From contig JANNRR010000030.1 in the NCBI GenBank assembly GCA_031401675.1, forward strand, positions 1 to 11,326: a DNA stretch of 11,326 nt. The letters are read 5' to 3'. The notes under the pieces are model-generated. The model searched no databases and was not told the DNA's origin. It saw nothing but the letters and a program-made list of their open reading frames with translations. Each line of letters begins with the position of its first letter. The first letter of the stretch is position 1. Source of the stretch: JANNRR01 sp031401675 (GTDB lineage Bacteria > Pseudomonadota > Alphaproteobacteria > Rhodobacterales > Rhodobacteraceae). The position numbers and the translations under genes are program-made. Shown here in pieces: positions 1 through 6,836 of the stretch.

Positions 1-22
1 GTCGGTAAAGGGCGGGCAAGAC

Positions 23-268
23 ATGAAAAGTGACGGTAACCCCCTGCAAAGCGCCCACAGCGCCCGCCGCTGCACGGCGAGAGCGAAGTCCACAGGCACA
101 ACATGTCGTTCGCCAGCCGTGGCGGGATGGTCGGTCTGCCGCATGCTCGGTGCGCGGGGTGGCGCGCAGCCTGGATCGGCGCATCCAAACTACCGACACG
201 GCCTAAGGACAAACGAGTTTTCCATCCTTCGCCGGTATTCGATGAACCAGTCGAAAGGAAAGATGTGA
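23..268 (+). pseudogene. Degenerate small HGG-motif Cys-rich protein
   Basis: The first ~63 residues look like the small HGGxSTG-type proteins that recur near phage and transposon genes in alphaproteobacteria. These carry a Cys-rich stretch (RCTARAKSTGTTCRSPAV, then CRM) followed by a Gly/Pro-rich stretch ending in NYRHG. The family normally reads CRMHG; here it reads CRMLG, so the His is lost. After RHGLRT (about position 211) the reading frame continues into sequence that does not resemble the family. The gene therefore seems both mutated and cut off. Function of the family is not well defined; association with mobile DNA is from memory of similar proteins. It sits directly upstream of transposase debris, which agrees with that association. 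Confidence 0.5.
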
Positions 269-502
269 CCAGTGGTAGGGCGAAGACCGGTTTGATTCCG
301 AGTATTCCAAGTAACTCGACGATCGAATTGTGCCGCGTTTCGCGCCCGCCGCGCGCGCATGACGGCGAAGAAGCGGCGTGGCGCGGCCAGGTCCGCCGCA
401 CGGCTGGAATGTCAGATGCAGGTGGCGGATCGCTGGCGCCTGCTTGAAAACGTGAGTGCTGCTTTTCTGTCTGCGGTTCACAAGGCGATGACTGCCATCT
501 GC

Positions 503-940
503 ACCAATGTCGGGCATGACCGCGATCAGCCGGCCCCGATGGCGAAAGCCGCCAAGGTGGCGCTCGGCCGCGATGATCTGACCGCCCTTGCCGACAAGGG
601 CTACTTCAGCTGGAGAGAAATCCTTGCCCGCGATGAGGCGGGCATCACCACGACCGTGCCCCGGCCCGAGGCCTCGGGCAACCGGATCAAGGCCACGTAA
701 GTGAAGGCCGACTTCGCCTATGACGCCGCCGCCGATGTCTATCGCTGCCCGGCCGGCGAAGAACTGACCTATCGCTACACCACCGAGGAAGATGGCCTGC
801 AACTGCGGCGCTATTGGACCAGCACCTGCCAGACCTGCCCGGTCAAGGCCAGTTGCACCACCGGGAAGGAGCGCCGGATCACACGCTGGGAACATGAGCA
901 TCTGATCGAAGCCATGCAGGACCGGCTGGGCCGGGAACAT
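503..940 (+). pseudogene. IS1182-family transposase fragment
   Basis: This is the middle-to-late part of an IS1182-type DDE transposase. Recognisable pieces in order are TNVGHDRDQ, the ALGRDDLTALADKGYF block that holds a catalytic Asp, a Cys-containing region (RCPAGE; CQTCPVKASC), LTYRYTTEEDG, LRRYWT, and CTTGKERRITRWEHEH. The two halves are in the same frame but separated by a TAA at 698-700, followed at once by a GTG, so a single nonsense change splits the fragment. The N-terminal third is missing: residues encoded upstream of ~503 (from ATG 359) do not look like the family. The C-terminal end, including the expected VEHPFG block, is lost after about position 940. It cannot be active. Confidence 0.75.
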
Positions 941-944
941 AGTG

Positions 945-1094
945 GAATGGCCACGCAAAACAAACATCGCGACGATCCGCACCCTGCTCGGAGCAGTGCC
1001 TACCGATAGTGCCGAACCGGATATCGAGGTCCACCAGCGCGACGACGCGCCCTGCGGCCGATGCCGCGCCGACCGAAAGCTGCTGGCGCGGTGA
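945..1094 (+). pseudogene. Possible IS91-type transposase C-terminal remnant
   Basis: From 945 a different frame reads EWPRKTNIATIRTLLGAVP, then a Cys-containing tail (APCGRC), to a TGA at 1092-1094. The string IRTLLGAVP followed by an acidic linker and a Cys knuckle recalls the C-terminal ends of IS91-family transposases in Rhizobiales and Rhodobacterales. There is no N-terminal part and no start. If the match is real, one IS has been truncated by or joined to another at about 940-945. It rests on a short similarity from memory and is weak. Confidence 0.25.
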
Positions 1095-1522
1095 TCAGGC
1101 GGTTTTCATTTCGTGCAAGAAGCCGTGGCGTTTCGTGGCCCACGCAGGATGATTTTGGGCAGACAGTTCCGGCGTCGGGTTTGCGCCAATAGCCCTTGAC
1201 CGAAAGGATCAGTTGGGGGGTCATCGCCCGCGCAGTCTATCGGATCAGTCAGGCGATCTCGTTGGCCTGCAGCCAGTTTCGCAGGCAGCCGTTCGGGCCA
1301 GCGCGGCGTCTTGCTCGAGCGGCACCGAGCTCTGACAGCCCTGCGACAAAGGTCACCTGGCCGGGCATGTCTCGCCGGATGGCCGTGAAAGAGGCGTCGG
1401 TGAAGTGGGATTGCGGGGCCATTCCTTGCAACCGGTTGCGAGAAAGCGGGGTAGGCGCTGTTCCGTTTGATCCGGCCGGCTTGTGTCGCTATCAACGGAC
1501 TCGGCGAACAGGAACGGTGGGC
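1095..1522. other. Intergenic stretch between IS debris and lacI
   Basis: I find no recognisable gene here. It contains the operator palindrome at 1426-1441 and presumably the promoter of the LacI-family gene, for which I see no convincing -35/-10 pair. On the minus strand a 60-codon ORF (1431-1249, or from the ATG at 1422) has a plausible-looking N-terminus (MAPQSHFTDASFTAIRRDMP) but matches nothing I know. It may be the stub of a divergent gene damaged by the neighbouring insertions. Confidence 0.5.
1426..1441. promoter_or_regulatory. LacI-family operator upstream of lacI
   Basis: The sequence TTGCAACCGGTTGCGA contains the perfect 12-bp palindrome GCAACCGGTTGC (1428-1439) with a central CG step, the classic form for LacI-family operators. 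Its centre lies about 90 bp before the ATG of the LacI-family gene. It matches the site at 5749-5764 at nearly all positions when written as TTGCAANCGNTTGCAA, with one mismatch among the fixed bases. Autoregulation by the adjacent repressor is the natural inference. Confidence 0.65.
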
Positions 1523-2539
1523 ATGCGGGGAACGCTGAAGCAGGTGGCAGAGCGCGCCGGGGTTTCGACTTCGGCGGTGTCACGCGCATTCACGCAAGGC
1601 GCGTCGGTTTCGGACAAGACCCGTCGCAAGGTCGAAACGGCGGCATCCGAGCTGGATTACAGCCCGAACGTGCTGGCCGGAAGTCTGACCACCGGACGCA
1701 CCAAGATGATCGGGCTGGTGTCCAACAACTTTCACAACCCCGTTTTTCTTGAGGTTTTCGATCTTTTCACGCGCGGGTTGCAGGCCAGGGGTCTCAGGCC
1801 CTTGCTGGTCAACCTTACGGATATGGTCGACCCCGGGGCCCTGCTGCGTCTGTTGCGCCAATATTCCGTGGACGGAGTGATCATCGCGTCTTCCACCGTG
1901 CCGCCCGCGTTGCCGCTGGTGTTCACGACCGCAGGCATTCCTGTGGTGCATTCCTTCGGCCGCTATTCGACGGCGCATGGTGTGCATGTGGTGGGGATCG
2001 ATAACGTTGAATGCGGGCGCATCGCGGCGCGGACGCTGGCGTTGCGGGGCTACCGCCGGGTCGCGTTTCTTGGCGGGCCTGCAACCGCTTCCACTTCGCA
2101 AGACCGCTGGCTGGGATTTCAGCAGGAGCTTTCGGGCCACCCTGGAATCACTGTCAGTCACAGCTTTGCCAACGCTTATTCCTATGATGCGGGTCACGCC
2201 GAGATGGCGCGATTGCTGCGGGACAGTCCCGCCGAGGCGTATTTCTGCGGCGACGACGTGCTGTCGATCGGCGCGTTGAGTGCAGTGCGTCAGGCAGGGC
2301 TGTCGGTGCCGGATGATATCGGCATCTTGGGCTTGAACGATATGGAAATGGCGCGCTGGGCCCTGATCAACCTGACCACGATCCGCCAGCCGATCCCCGA
2401 GATCATTGCGGCATCGCTGGAACTGATCGTGGCGCAGATCGACGAACCCGCACGTTCGACCGAGGCGCGGATTTTTCCGTGTGATCTGGTGGAGCGGGGC
2501 ACCCTGCGCCCGCTGCCCGTCAGGATCAGCGGAACATAG
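1523..2539 (+). CDS. LacI-family transcriptional regulator
   Basis: A 338-residue LacI/GalR-type repressor, normal family length. Residues 4-23 form the helix-turn-helix (TLKQVAERAGVSTSAVSRAF). The hinge helix follows at about 47-59 (SPNVLAGSLTTGR), with Leu55 at the expected minor-groove wedge position. The periplasmic-binding-protein-like effector domain starts at KMIGLVSNNFHNPVF (residue 61) and includes the DGVIIAS, AFLGGP and DDIGILGLNDMEMA blocks. The ATG at 1523 is preceded by AGGAA at 1510-1514 (8-base spacing). An in-frame GTG at 1517 lies too close to that ribosome site, and the long upstream extension is not family-like. The effector is probably a sugar or polyol handled by the neighbouring catabolic genes. 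Two matching palindromes, one before this gene and one between the divergent operons, suggest it represses itself and both operons. Its 3' end overlaps the convergent dehydrogenase gene by 14 bp. Confidence 0.92.
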   Translation: MRGTLKQVAERAGVSTSAVSRAFTQGASVSDKTRRKVETAASELDYSPNVLAGSLTTGRTKMIGLVSNNFHNPVFLEVFDLFTRGLQARGLRPLLVNLTDMVDPGALLRLLRQYSVDGVIIASSTVPPALPLVFTTAGIPVVHSFGRYSTAHGVHVVGIDNVECGRIAARTLALRGYRRVAFLGGPATASTSQDRWLGFQQELSGHPGITVSHSFANAYSYDAGHAEMARLLRDSPAEAYFCGDDVLSIGALSAVRQAGLSVPDDIGILGLNDMEMARWALINLTTIRQPIPEIIAASLELIVAQIDEPARSTEARIFPCDLVERGTLRPLPVRISGT

Positions 2540-3683
2540 GCGGGCGGGCGTCGGTCCAGGCGCCGTCGCATTTGCTGGATTGTGCGACGGCAAACACCGC
2601 CGCCATTGACCGCAATCCGTCCGCCGCCTTGGGATACAGGTCGGCTGCCGGGTTGATCGGGCGGCCGTCTTTCCGGGCGTGGATGGCTTCGGCCAGGTCC
2701 TTGTAGATGTTGGCGAAGGCCAGCGGCATGCCTTCGGCGTGGCCGACGGTGACCCGGCTGGCGCGGTCCGCCTCAGGCGAAAGGTTGCCCTCGCCGCGTT
2801 CGATGACCTGCAGGCGCTGCTTCAACGGCATGTAGTACAGCTGGTTCGGCTGTTCCTGCGACCAGCGCAGGCCGCCGGTTTCGCCAAATACCTGAATGCC
2901 CAAACCATGCTGCCGCCCGATGGCGATGGATGAGGTCCAAAGCCTGCCCACCACACCACCACTCATGCGGAAGTTGACCATTGCATCGTCTTCCAGCATC
3001 CGGCTGGGGATGGTGGACACGCAATCGGCGGACAGGCGTTCCACTTCCTGGCCCGTCACGAAGCTGGCCATGTGCATGGCGTGAATGCCGCAATCGGCGA
3101 ACTGCGCCGAGACGCCGGCCTGTGCCGGGTCATAGCGCCATCGCACGCGCGGATTGTCGGCGTCGGCGGCATCGGCATGATGGCCGTGGGCAAATTCGGC
3201 ATTGACCACGCGAACCGCGCCGATGTCACCGCGTGCCACCATCGCGCGCATGTGGCGGACCAGCGCATAGCCTGTATAGCCGTAGTTCACCGCGCAAATC
3301 GCACTGGTCGCCCGGGAAATGCGGACGATTTCCTCGCCCTCATCGACCGTCATCGTCATCGGCTTTTCGCACAGCACATGAAAGCCCGCTTCGAGGAACG
3401 CCTTGGTGATCGGGAAATGCGTGGCGTTGGGTGTGGCGACGGTGACCAGATCAACGCGGTCGGGGCGGTCCTTCTCGCCTGCCAGCATGTCCTGCCAGCT
3501 GCCATAAGCGCGGTCCAGGACCAGTCCCAATCTTTGGCCATAAGCGCGGCCTTCGTTCGGGCGATGGTCCAAAGCCCCGGCTACAAAGGAAAATTCTGCG
3601 TCCATGCGGGCGCCAAGGCGATGCGCCGGCCCGATCTGACTGCCTTCTCCGCCGCCGATCATGCCCCAATTCAAGATTGCCAT
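2526..3683 (-). CDS. Gfo/Idh/MocA oxidoreductase (IolW/3DTY-like)
   Basis: A 385-residue NAD(P)-dependent sugar or polyol dehydrogenase. The N-terminal Rossmann domain has GMIGGGEGSQIG (7-18), VATPNATH (82-89) and the family signature CEKP (105-108). The C-terminal domain has the catalytic-type pair in ADCGIHAMH (Asp197, His201). The opening GGGxGSxIGxxHR, the VAGALD segment and the 385-residue length fit a subgroup I recall as a structurally solved Pseudomonas oxidoreductase (PDB 3DTY), seen beside inositol genes. It is clearly different from the other dehydrogenase in this operon. The start at 3683 has AGGGGA overlapping the stop of the preceding gene. The upstream part of the ORF only overlaps that gene out of frame. 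It is the last gene of the operon, 13 bp after its neighbour. The substrate is not deducible; oxidation or reduction of a ring carbon of an inositol-like or keto sugar is likely. Confidence 0.87.
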   Translation of the reverse strand: MAILNWGMIGGGEGSQIGPAHRLGARMDAEFSFVAGALDHRPNEGRAYGQRLGLVLDRAYGSWQDMLAGEKDRPDRVDLVTVATPNATHFPITKAFLEAGFHVLCEKPMTMTVDEGEEIVRISRATSAICAVNYGYTGYALVRHMRAMVARGDIGAVRVVNAEFAHGHHADAADADNPRVRWRYDPAQAGVSAQFADCGIHAMHMASFVTGQEVERLSADCVSTIPSRMLEDDAMVNFRMSGGVVGRLWTSSIAIGRQHGLGIQVFGETGGLRWSQEQPNQLYYMPLKQRLQVIERGEGNLSPEADRASRVTVGHAEGMPLAFANIYKDLAEAIHARKDGRPINPAADLYPKAADGLRSMAAVFAVAQSSKCDGAWTDARPPMFR

Positions 3684-3696
3684 GTGACTATGTCCC

Positions 3697-4590
3697 CTAG
3701 TTGAATCCGATGGCAGACAGATAGGCTCGGTTCGCCCTCGCATCATCCAGCGGGCGTACGTCCAGCGTCGGATCACAGTCCTGTTCAACCGTGCACCAGC
3801 CCGCAAAGCCCGCGTCCAGCAGCAGTTGCCGCACCGCGGGGAAATCGACGTCGCCCTTGCCGAGGTTGCAGAAAATGCCCTGCCCGCAGGCTTCATAGAA
3901 TCCTGTGCGGTTGGCGATGGCGCGGGCTTTCACCACCGGGTCGATGTCCTTGAAATGCATGTAGCTGATCCGCGCCATGTGGCGCTGCATGAAGGCCAAG
4001 GGATCAAAGCCAGCATAGGAATGGTGCCCGGTGTCGAAGCAGATTTTCAAGATGTGCTCGTCAACCTCGCCCAGCAGCCGTTCAAGTTCCGGCTCGAAGT
4101 CCATGAAACCTGCGGCATGGGCGTGGATGCCGACGGTCAGACCGTGGTCTTCGGCTCCGATCCGCGCCACGGTGGCGATGCGGTCGCGGAACGCCTGCCA
4201 TTCGGCGGTGTCCATTTGTTCAGCCTCGCCCGCGCGCCCCGCAGTTGGCGCACGGCGGGGCGAGATCGAATCGATCAGCACCAGATGTTGCGCGCCATGC
4301 GAGGTCAGGGCCTTGCAGGTGCGGTGTGCGGCGTCGAGCACATCGTCCCACGCGGCGGGGTCGTGAAATGCTTGAAACACCACGCCGCCGATCAGGGTCA
4401 GGTGGTTTTGCGCCAGCGCTTCGGCCAGCAGTGCCGGGTCTTCGGGCATGAAGCCGACGGGGCCCAGTTCAATGCCGCGATAGCCAGCGGCCGCGCAGTC
4501 TTTCAAGACGCTGCGCCAATCCGGGTTGCGCGGGTCCTGGGCAAACTCCACGCCCCAGGAACAGGGGGCATTTCCGATCTGGATGGTCAT
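3697..4590 (-). CDS. IolE/IolI-like TIM-barrel sugar isomerase/dehydratase
   Basis: A 297-residue xylose-isomerase-like TIM-barrel protein (AP endonuclease 2 superfamily). Visible blocks are IGNAPCSWGVEF (5-16), AGYRGIELGPVG (35-46), HAHAAGFMDFE (156-166), ICFDTGHHSYAG (183-194), SYMHFKDID (209-217), GKGDVDFPAV (244-253) and AGWCTVEQD (263-271). Asp186, His212 and Glu269 are the likely metal ligands. The HxHxxG block sits where inosose dehydratases (IolE) have HxHMGT, so the role may be dehydration of 2-keto-myo-inositol. The PCSWGV opening and altered HAHAAG block also allow an inosose isomerase (IolI) or a keto-sugar hydratase or lyase. It starts 17 bp after the upstream dehydrogenase, with AAGGA before the ATG, so it is translated from the same transcript. 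Confidence 0.82.
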   Translation of the reverse strand: MTIQIGNAPCSWGVEFAQDPRNPDWRSVLKDCAAAGYRGIELGPVGFMPEDPALLAEALAQNHLTLIGGVVFQAFHDPAAWDDVLDAAHRTCKALTSHGAQHLVLIDSISPRRAPTAGRAGEAEQMDTAEWQAFRDRIATVARIGAEDHGLTVGIHAHAAGFMDFEPELERLLGEVDEHILKICFDTGHHSYAGFDPLAFMQRHMARISYMHFKDIDPVVKARAIANRTGFYEACGQGIFCNLGKGDVDFPAVRQLLLDAGFAGWCTVEQDCDPTLDVRPLDDARANRAYLSAIGFN

Positions 4591-4607
4591 TCTGGGCGTC
4601 CTTGGTT

Positions 4608-5723
4608 TTAGAGGGTGGGAACCGGCAGCCAGGCTTTCTGCGCGGAGGAATCGCGAGCCGTGGCCACGATGTGCGCAACGTCCAGGCCATCGCGAAAGGT
4701 CGGCCAGACGGGCGTTCGGGTTTCGATGGCGCGCAGAAAATCATGCGCCTCGATGATGATCTGGTCCTGATAGCCGGTGCCGTGGCCCGGACCCTGGCAG
4801 AACGGCAGGTAGTCGGGGTGTTCCGGCCCGGTCAGAATCTTGCGAAAGCCGCGCAGGTCTTCGGGCCCTTCGGCAAGATAGAGCCAAAGCGCGTTCTGAT
4901 CCTCCTGATCAAAGCGGATTGCCCCTTTTGTTCCCGTGATCTCATAGGCGTAGCCCATCTTTCGGCCCATCGCCACACGGCTGAAGAACAAATGCCCCAT
5001 CGTGCCCTTGGCGAAGCGGCACATGATCTGGCCCTGATCGTCGTTGGTCACCGTTTCAGGCCCGGTCGGACCGGGGCGGGTGTGGTGAACAGTCTCGATC
5101 TCGGCATTCAGCGAGACGATCGGCCCCATCAGGGCAAGGGCCGCGTTGATCATGTGGGGAGCCAGATCGCCCATGGTGCCATTGGCATCGCCGCGGCTTC
5201 GCCAGCTTGCCGGAAGCGTGGAGTCGGCGAAGAAATCCTCGGTATGTTCGCCGCGGAACCAGACCACATTGCCGATGGTCCCGGAGGCCACAAGTTCGCG
5301 CGCGAATTGCGTGGCCGGGGTGCGGACATAGTTGAACCCCACCATGTTGACCACCCCTGCGGCCTCGGCGGCGGCCACCATGGCCTTGCTGTCGGCAAGG
5401 CTTGCCCCCAGCGGCTTTTCGCAAAGAACCGGTTTGCCAAGCGCAAAGGCTGCTTCGGCAATCGCCCGGTGGGTTTCCTGCGGCGAGGCGATGATGATGG
5501 CCTCTACCTTGGGATCGGCCACAAGCTCGCGCCAATCCGTCGTGGCGCGGGCAAAGCCATAGGCCTGCCGGTACTTTTCGGCCGAAACGGACGATGTGGC
5601 GCATACCATCTCCAGCACCGGGCGCAACCGGGTGTTGAACACCGCGCCAACCGCCTGCATCGCCACCGCATGCGCCTTGCCCATATAGCCGCCGCCGACG
5701 ATTCCGATCCCGATCTGCGTCAT
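4608..5723 (-). CDS. Gfo/Idh/MocA dehydrogenase, LgdA/inositol dehydrogenase-like
   Basis: A 371-residue NAD(P)-dependent dehydrogenase and the first gene of the minus-strand operon. The Rossmann part has GIVGGGYMGKAH (7-18), IIASPQETH (77-85) and LCEKPLG (100-106). The C-terminal domain has GFNYVRTP (129-136), MGDLAPHMIN (184-193; Asp186 and His190 as the catalytic-type pair), GRKMGYAYEITGTKGAIRF (253-271) and TGPEHPDY (298-305) with IIEAHDF (323-329). The last three blocks recall levoglucosan dehydrogenase and the L-glucose/scyllo-inositol dehydrogenase of Paracoccus more than classical myo-inositol 2-dehydrogenase (IolG), a comparison made from memory. It probably oxidises a ring hydroxyl of the imported substrate to a ketone. 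The ATG at 5723 has GGAAAG about 9 bases upstream. Transcription starts in the intergenic region holding the LacI-type operator. Confidence 0.88.
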   Translation of the reverse strand: MTQIGIGIVGGGYMGKAHAVAMQAVGAVFNTRLRPVLEMVCATSSVSAEKYRQAYGFARATTDWRELVADPKVEAIIIASPQETHRAIAEAAFALGKPVLCEKPLGASLADSKAMVAAAEAAGVVNMVGFNYVRTPATQFARELVASGTIGNVVWFRGEHTEDFFADSTLPASWRSRGDANGTMGDLAPHMINAALALMGPIVSLNAEIETVHHTRPGPTGPETVTNDDQGQIMCRFAKGTMGHLFFSRVAMGRKMGYAYEITGTKGAIRFDQEDQNALWLYLAEGPEDLRGFRKILTGPEHPDYLPFCQGPGHGTGYQDQIIIEAHDFLRAIETRTPVWPTFRDGLDVAHIVATARDSSAQKAWLPVPTL

Positions 5724-5748
5724 GGTCGGCGGCTTTCCATCTGGCTGC

Positions 5749-5764
5749 TTGCAAGCGGTTGCAA
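5749..5764. promoter_or_regulatory. LacI-family operator between divergent operons
   Basis: TTGCAAGCGGTTGCAA is a 16-bp near-perfect palindrome. Only the bases flanking the central CG fail to pair, giving TTGCAANCGNTTGCAA. It is nearly identical to the site in front of the LacI-family gene (1426-1441), which is strong internal evidence for a shared regulator. It sits 26 bp from the start codon of the minus-strand dehydrogenase gene and 81 bp from the iolC start, placed to control both. A half-site (TGCAACCGG) lies at 5792-5800 and another (GCAACCGGTT) at 5870-5879 inside iolC. These may be auxiliary sites or chance. Confidence 0.75.
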
Positions 5765-5776
5765 AGTGTCTATCCT
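5749..5776 (+). promoter_or_regulatory. Candidate promoter for iolCBJ
   Basis: TTGCAA (5749-5754) and TATCCT (5771-5776) are separated by 16 bases, each matching the sigma-70 consensus at four of six positions. The -35 would lie inside the operator palindrome, so a bound repressor would block polymerase. This is a weak match in GC-rich DNA and the start of transcription is not established. Confidence 0.3.
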
Positions 5777-5844
5777 TGCCGCCGACCCGTGTGCAACCGG
5801 AATCTGCCACTGGTCGTGCCCCAGCAAAGGACCACGGATCGTCC

Positions 5845-6828
5845 ATGTCCAGCCTATTCCGCCTGTCGCGCAACCGGTTCGTGGTCCTGGGCCGGGTGGG
5901 GATGGATCTGTATGCCGATCCGCCCGGCATGCGCACCGAAGACGCCACGCAGTTTCACGCCTGCATGGGCGGGTCGGCGGCCAATATCGCGGCGGCCATC
6001 GTAAGGCATGGCGGCCAGGCTGATCTGGTCACCTGCGTGTCGGATGATGCGGTGGGGCGGTTTTGCCGCAATGAACTGCGCCGGTATGGCATTGGCACCC
6101 AGCATGTGCGCACCGTGGCAGGCGAGGCGCGCAATTCGCTTGCTCTGGTCGAGACGCGCATCGAGGATCATCAGTCGGTGATCTATCGCAACCGAGCGGC
6201 GGATTTCGAGATGAACTCGGCGGATGTCGCGGCTGTGGATTATGCCGCCTATGGCGCGCTGTTAACGACGGGCACGGCTTTGGCGGCCGAGCCATCGCAG
6301 TCGGCCACCTTTCGGGCGCTGGATATGGCAAAAGTGGCAGAACTGCCGGTTGTGTTCGACATCGACTATCGGCCCTACAGCTGGCCCTCGCCCGAGGCGG
6401 CGATGCGGGCATATTCCCGGGCGGCGACACAGTCGGCGATCATCGTCGGCAATGATGTGGAGTTCGGCTTCATGGCGGGGGGGCCGGAGCATGGCCTGAC
6501 AATGGCGCGGAAACTGGCGGCCACGTCGGCCAGCATCGTCGTCTACAAGATGGGCGAAGCGGGGGCCGTAACCTTTGCCAATGGGGCCGAGATGCGGACC
6601 GGTATCTATCCGGTGGCCGCGCTGAAACCGACCGGGGCGGGGGATGCGTTTCTGGGCGGCTTCCTTGCGGCGCTGGCCGAAGGTCGCCCCGCGCCCGAAG
6701 CGGTGCTGCGCGGATCGGCCTGTGCCGCCATTGTCGTGGCCCGCGTCGGTTGCGCGCCCGCGATGCCGACCCCGGCCGAACTGTCCGCGTTTCTGGCCGG
6801 TCACCCCGGCCCAACCCAGCCGCTTTAG
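5845..6828 (+). CDS. iolC: 5-dehydro-2-deoxygluconokinase (PfkB family)
   Basis: A 327-residue ribokinase/PfkB-family kinase. It has VVLGRVGMDLY (13-23), the substrate-side GGSAAN (42-47), the FDIDYRPYSWPS block (171-182) characteristic of IolC, and the C-terminal KPTGAGDAF signature with catalytic Asp267 in GAGD (264-267). In inositol breakdown IolC phosphorylates 2-deoxy-5-keto-D-gluconate with ATP to the 6-phosphate, in the cytoplasm. The ATG at 5845 gives a normal N-terminus 12 residues before VVLGR. The frame stays open upstream to 5722, so the start rests on family fit, and the ribosome site (AAGGA at 5827-5831 or GGA at 5836-5838) is modest. Many alphaproteobacterial IolC proteins are roughly twice this length because of a fused C-terminal DUF2090 domain; this one is kinase only, and a separate aldolase follows two genes later. 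It is first in the operon, 8 bp before iolB. Confidence 0.9.
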   Translation: MSSLFRLSRNRFVVLGRVGMDLYADPPGMRTEDATQFHACMGGSAANIAAAIVRHGGQADLVTCVSDDAVGRFCRNELRRYGIGTQHVRTVAGEARNSLALVETRIEDHQSVIYRNRAADFEMNSADVAAVDYAAYGALLTTGTALAAEPSQSATFRALDMAKVAELPVVFDIDYRPYSWPSPEAAMRAYSRAATQSAIIVGNDVEFGFMAGGPEHGLTMARKLAATSASIVVYKMGEAGAVTFANGAEMRTGIYPVAALKPTGAGDAFLGGFLAALAEGRPAPEAVLRGSACAAIVVARVGCAPAMPTPAELSAFLAGHPGPTQPL

Positions 6829-6836
6829 GAGACCGC

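Noticed and set aside
203..982. 259-codon minus-strand frame across the IS region
   Set aside because: It is antisense to the IS1182 fragment, which has clear family motifs on the plus strand.
1196..1522. Upstream in-frame extension of the LacI-family gene
   Set aside because: It would place over 100 non-family residues before the DNA-binding domain and run through the operator. A ribosome site correctly precedes the ATG at 1523.
2080..2095. CTGCAACCGCTTCCAC inside lacI as another operator
   Set aside because: It matches the motif at 11 of 14 fixed positions but lies mid-gene. It serves better as a reminder that partial matches arise by chance here.
1580..2593. 337-codon minus-strand frame
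   Set aside because: It lies opposite the LacI-family gene, is rich in Arg/His/Gln as antisense frames are, and has no recognisable domain.
3684..3896. Upstream in-frame extension of the last dehydrogenase gene
   Set aside because: It overlaps the IolE-like gene in another frame. The Rossmann fold begins right after the ATG at 3683, which has its own ribosome site.
5870..5879. GCAACCGGTT inside the iolC start region as an operator
   Set aside because: Only the central part matches and the outer right half fails. It also encodes a plausible part of the N-terminus, so it is at most an auxiliary half-site.
4602..6023. 473-codon open frame on the plus strand
   Set aside because: It is antisense to the well-supported dehydrogenase gene 4608-5723 and shows no domain. 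Long antisense frames are expected in DNA this GC-rich.
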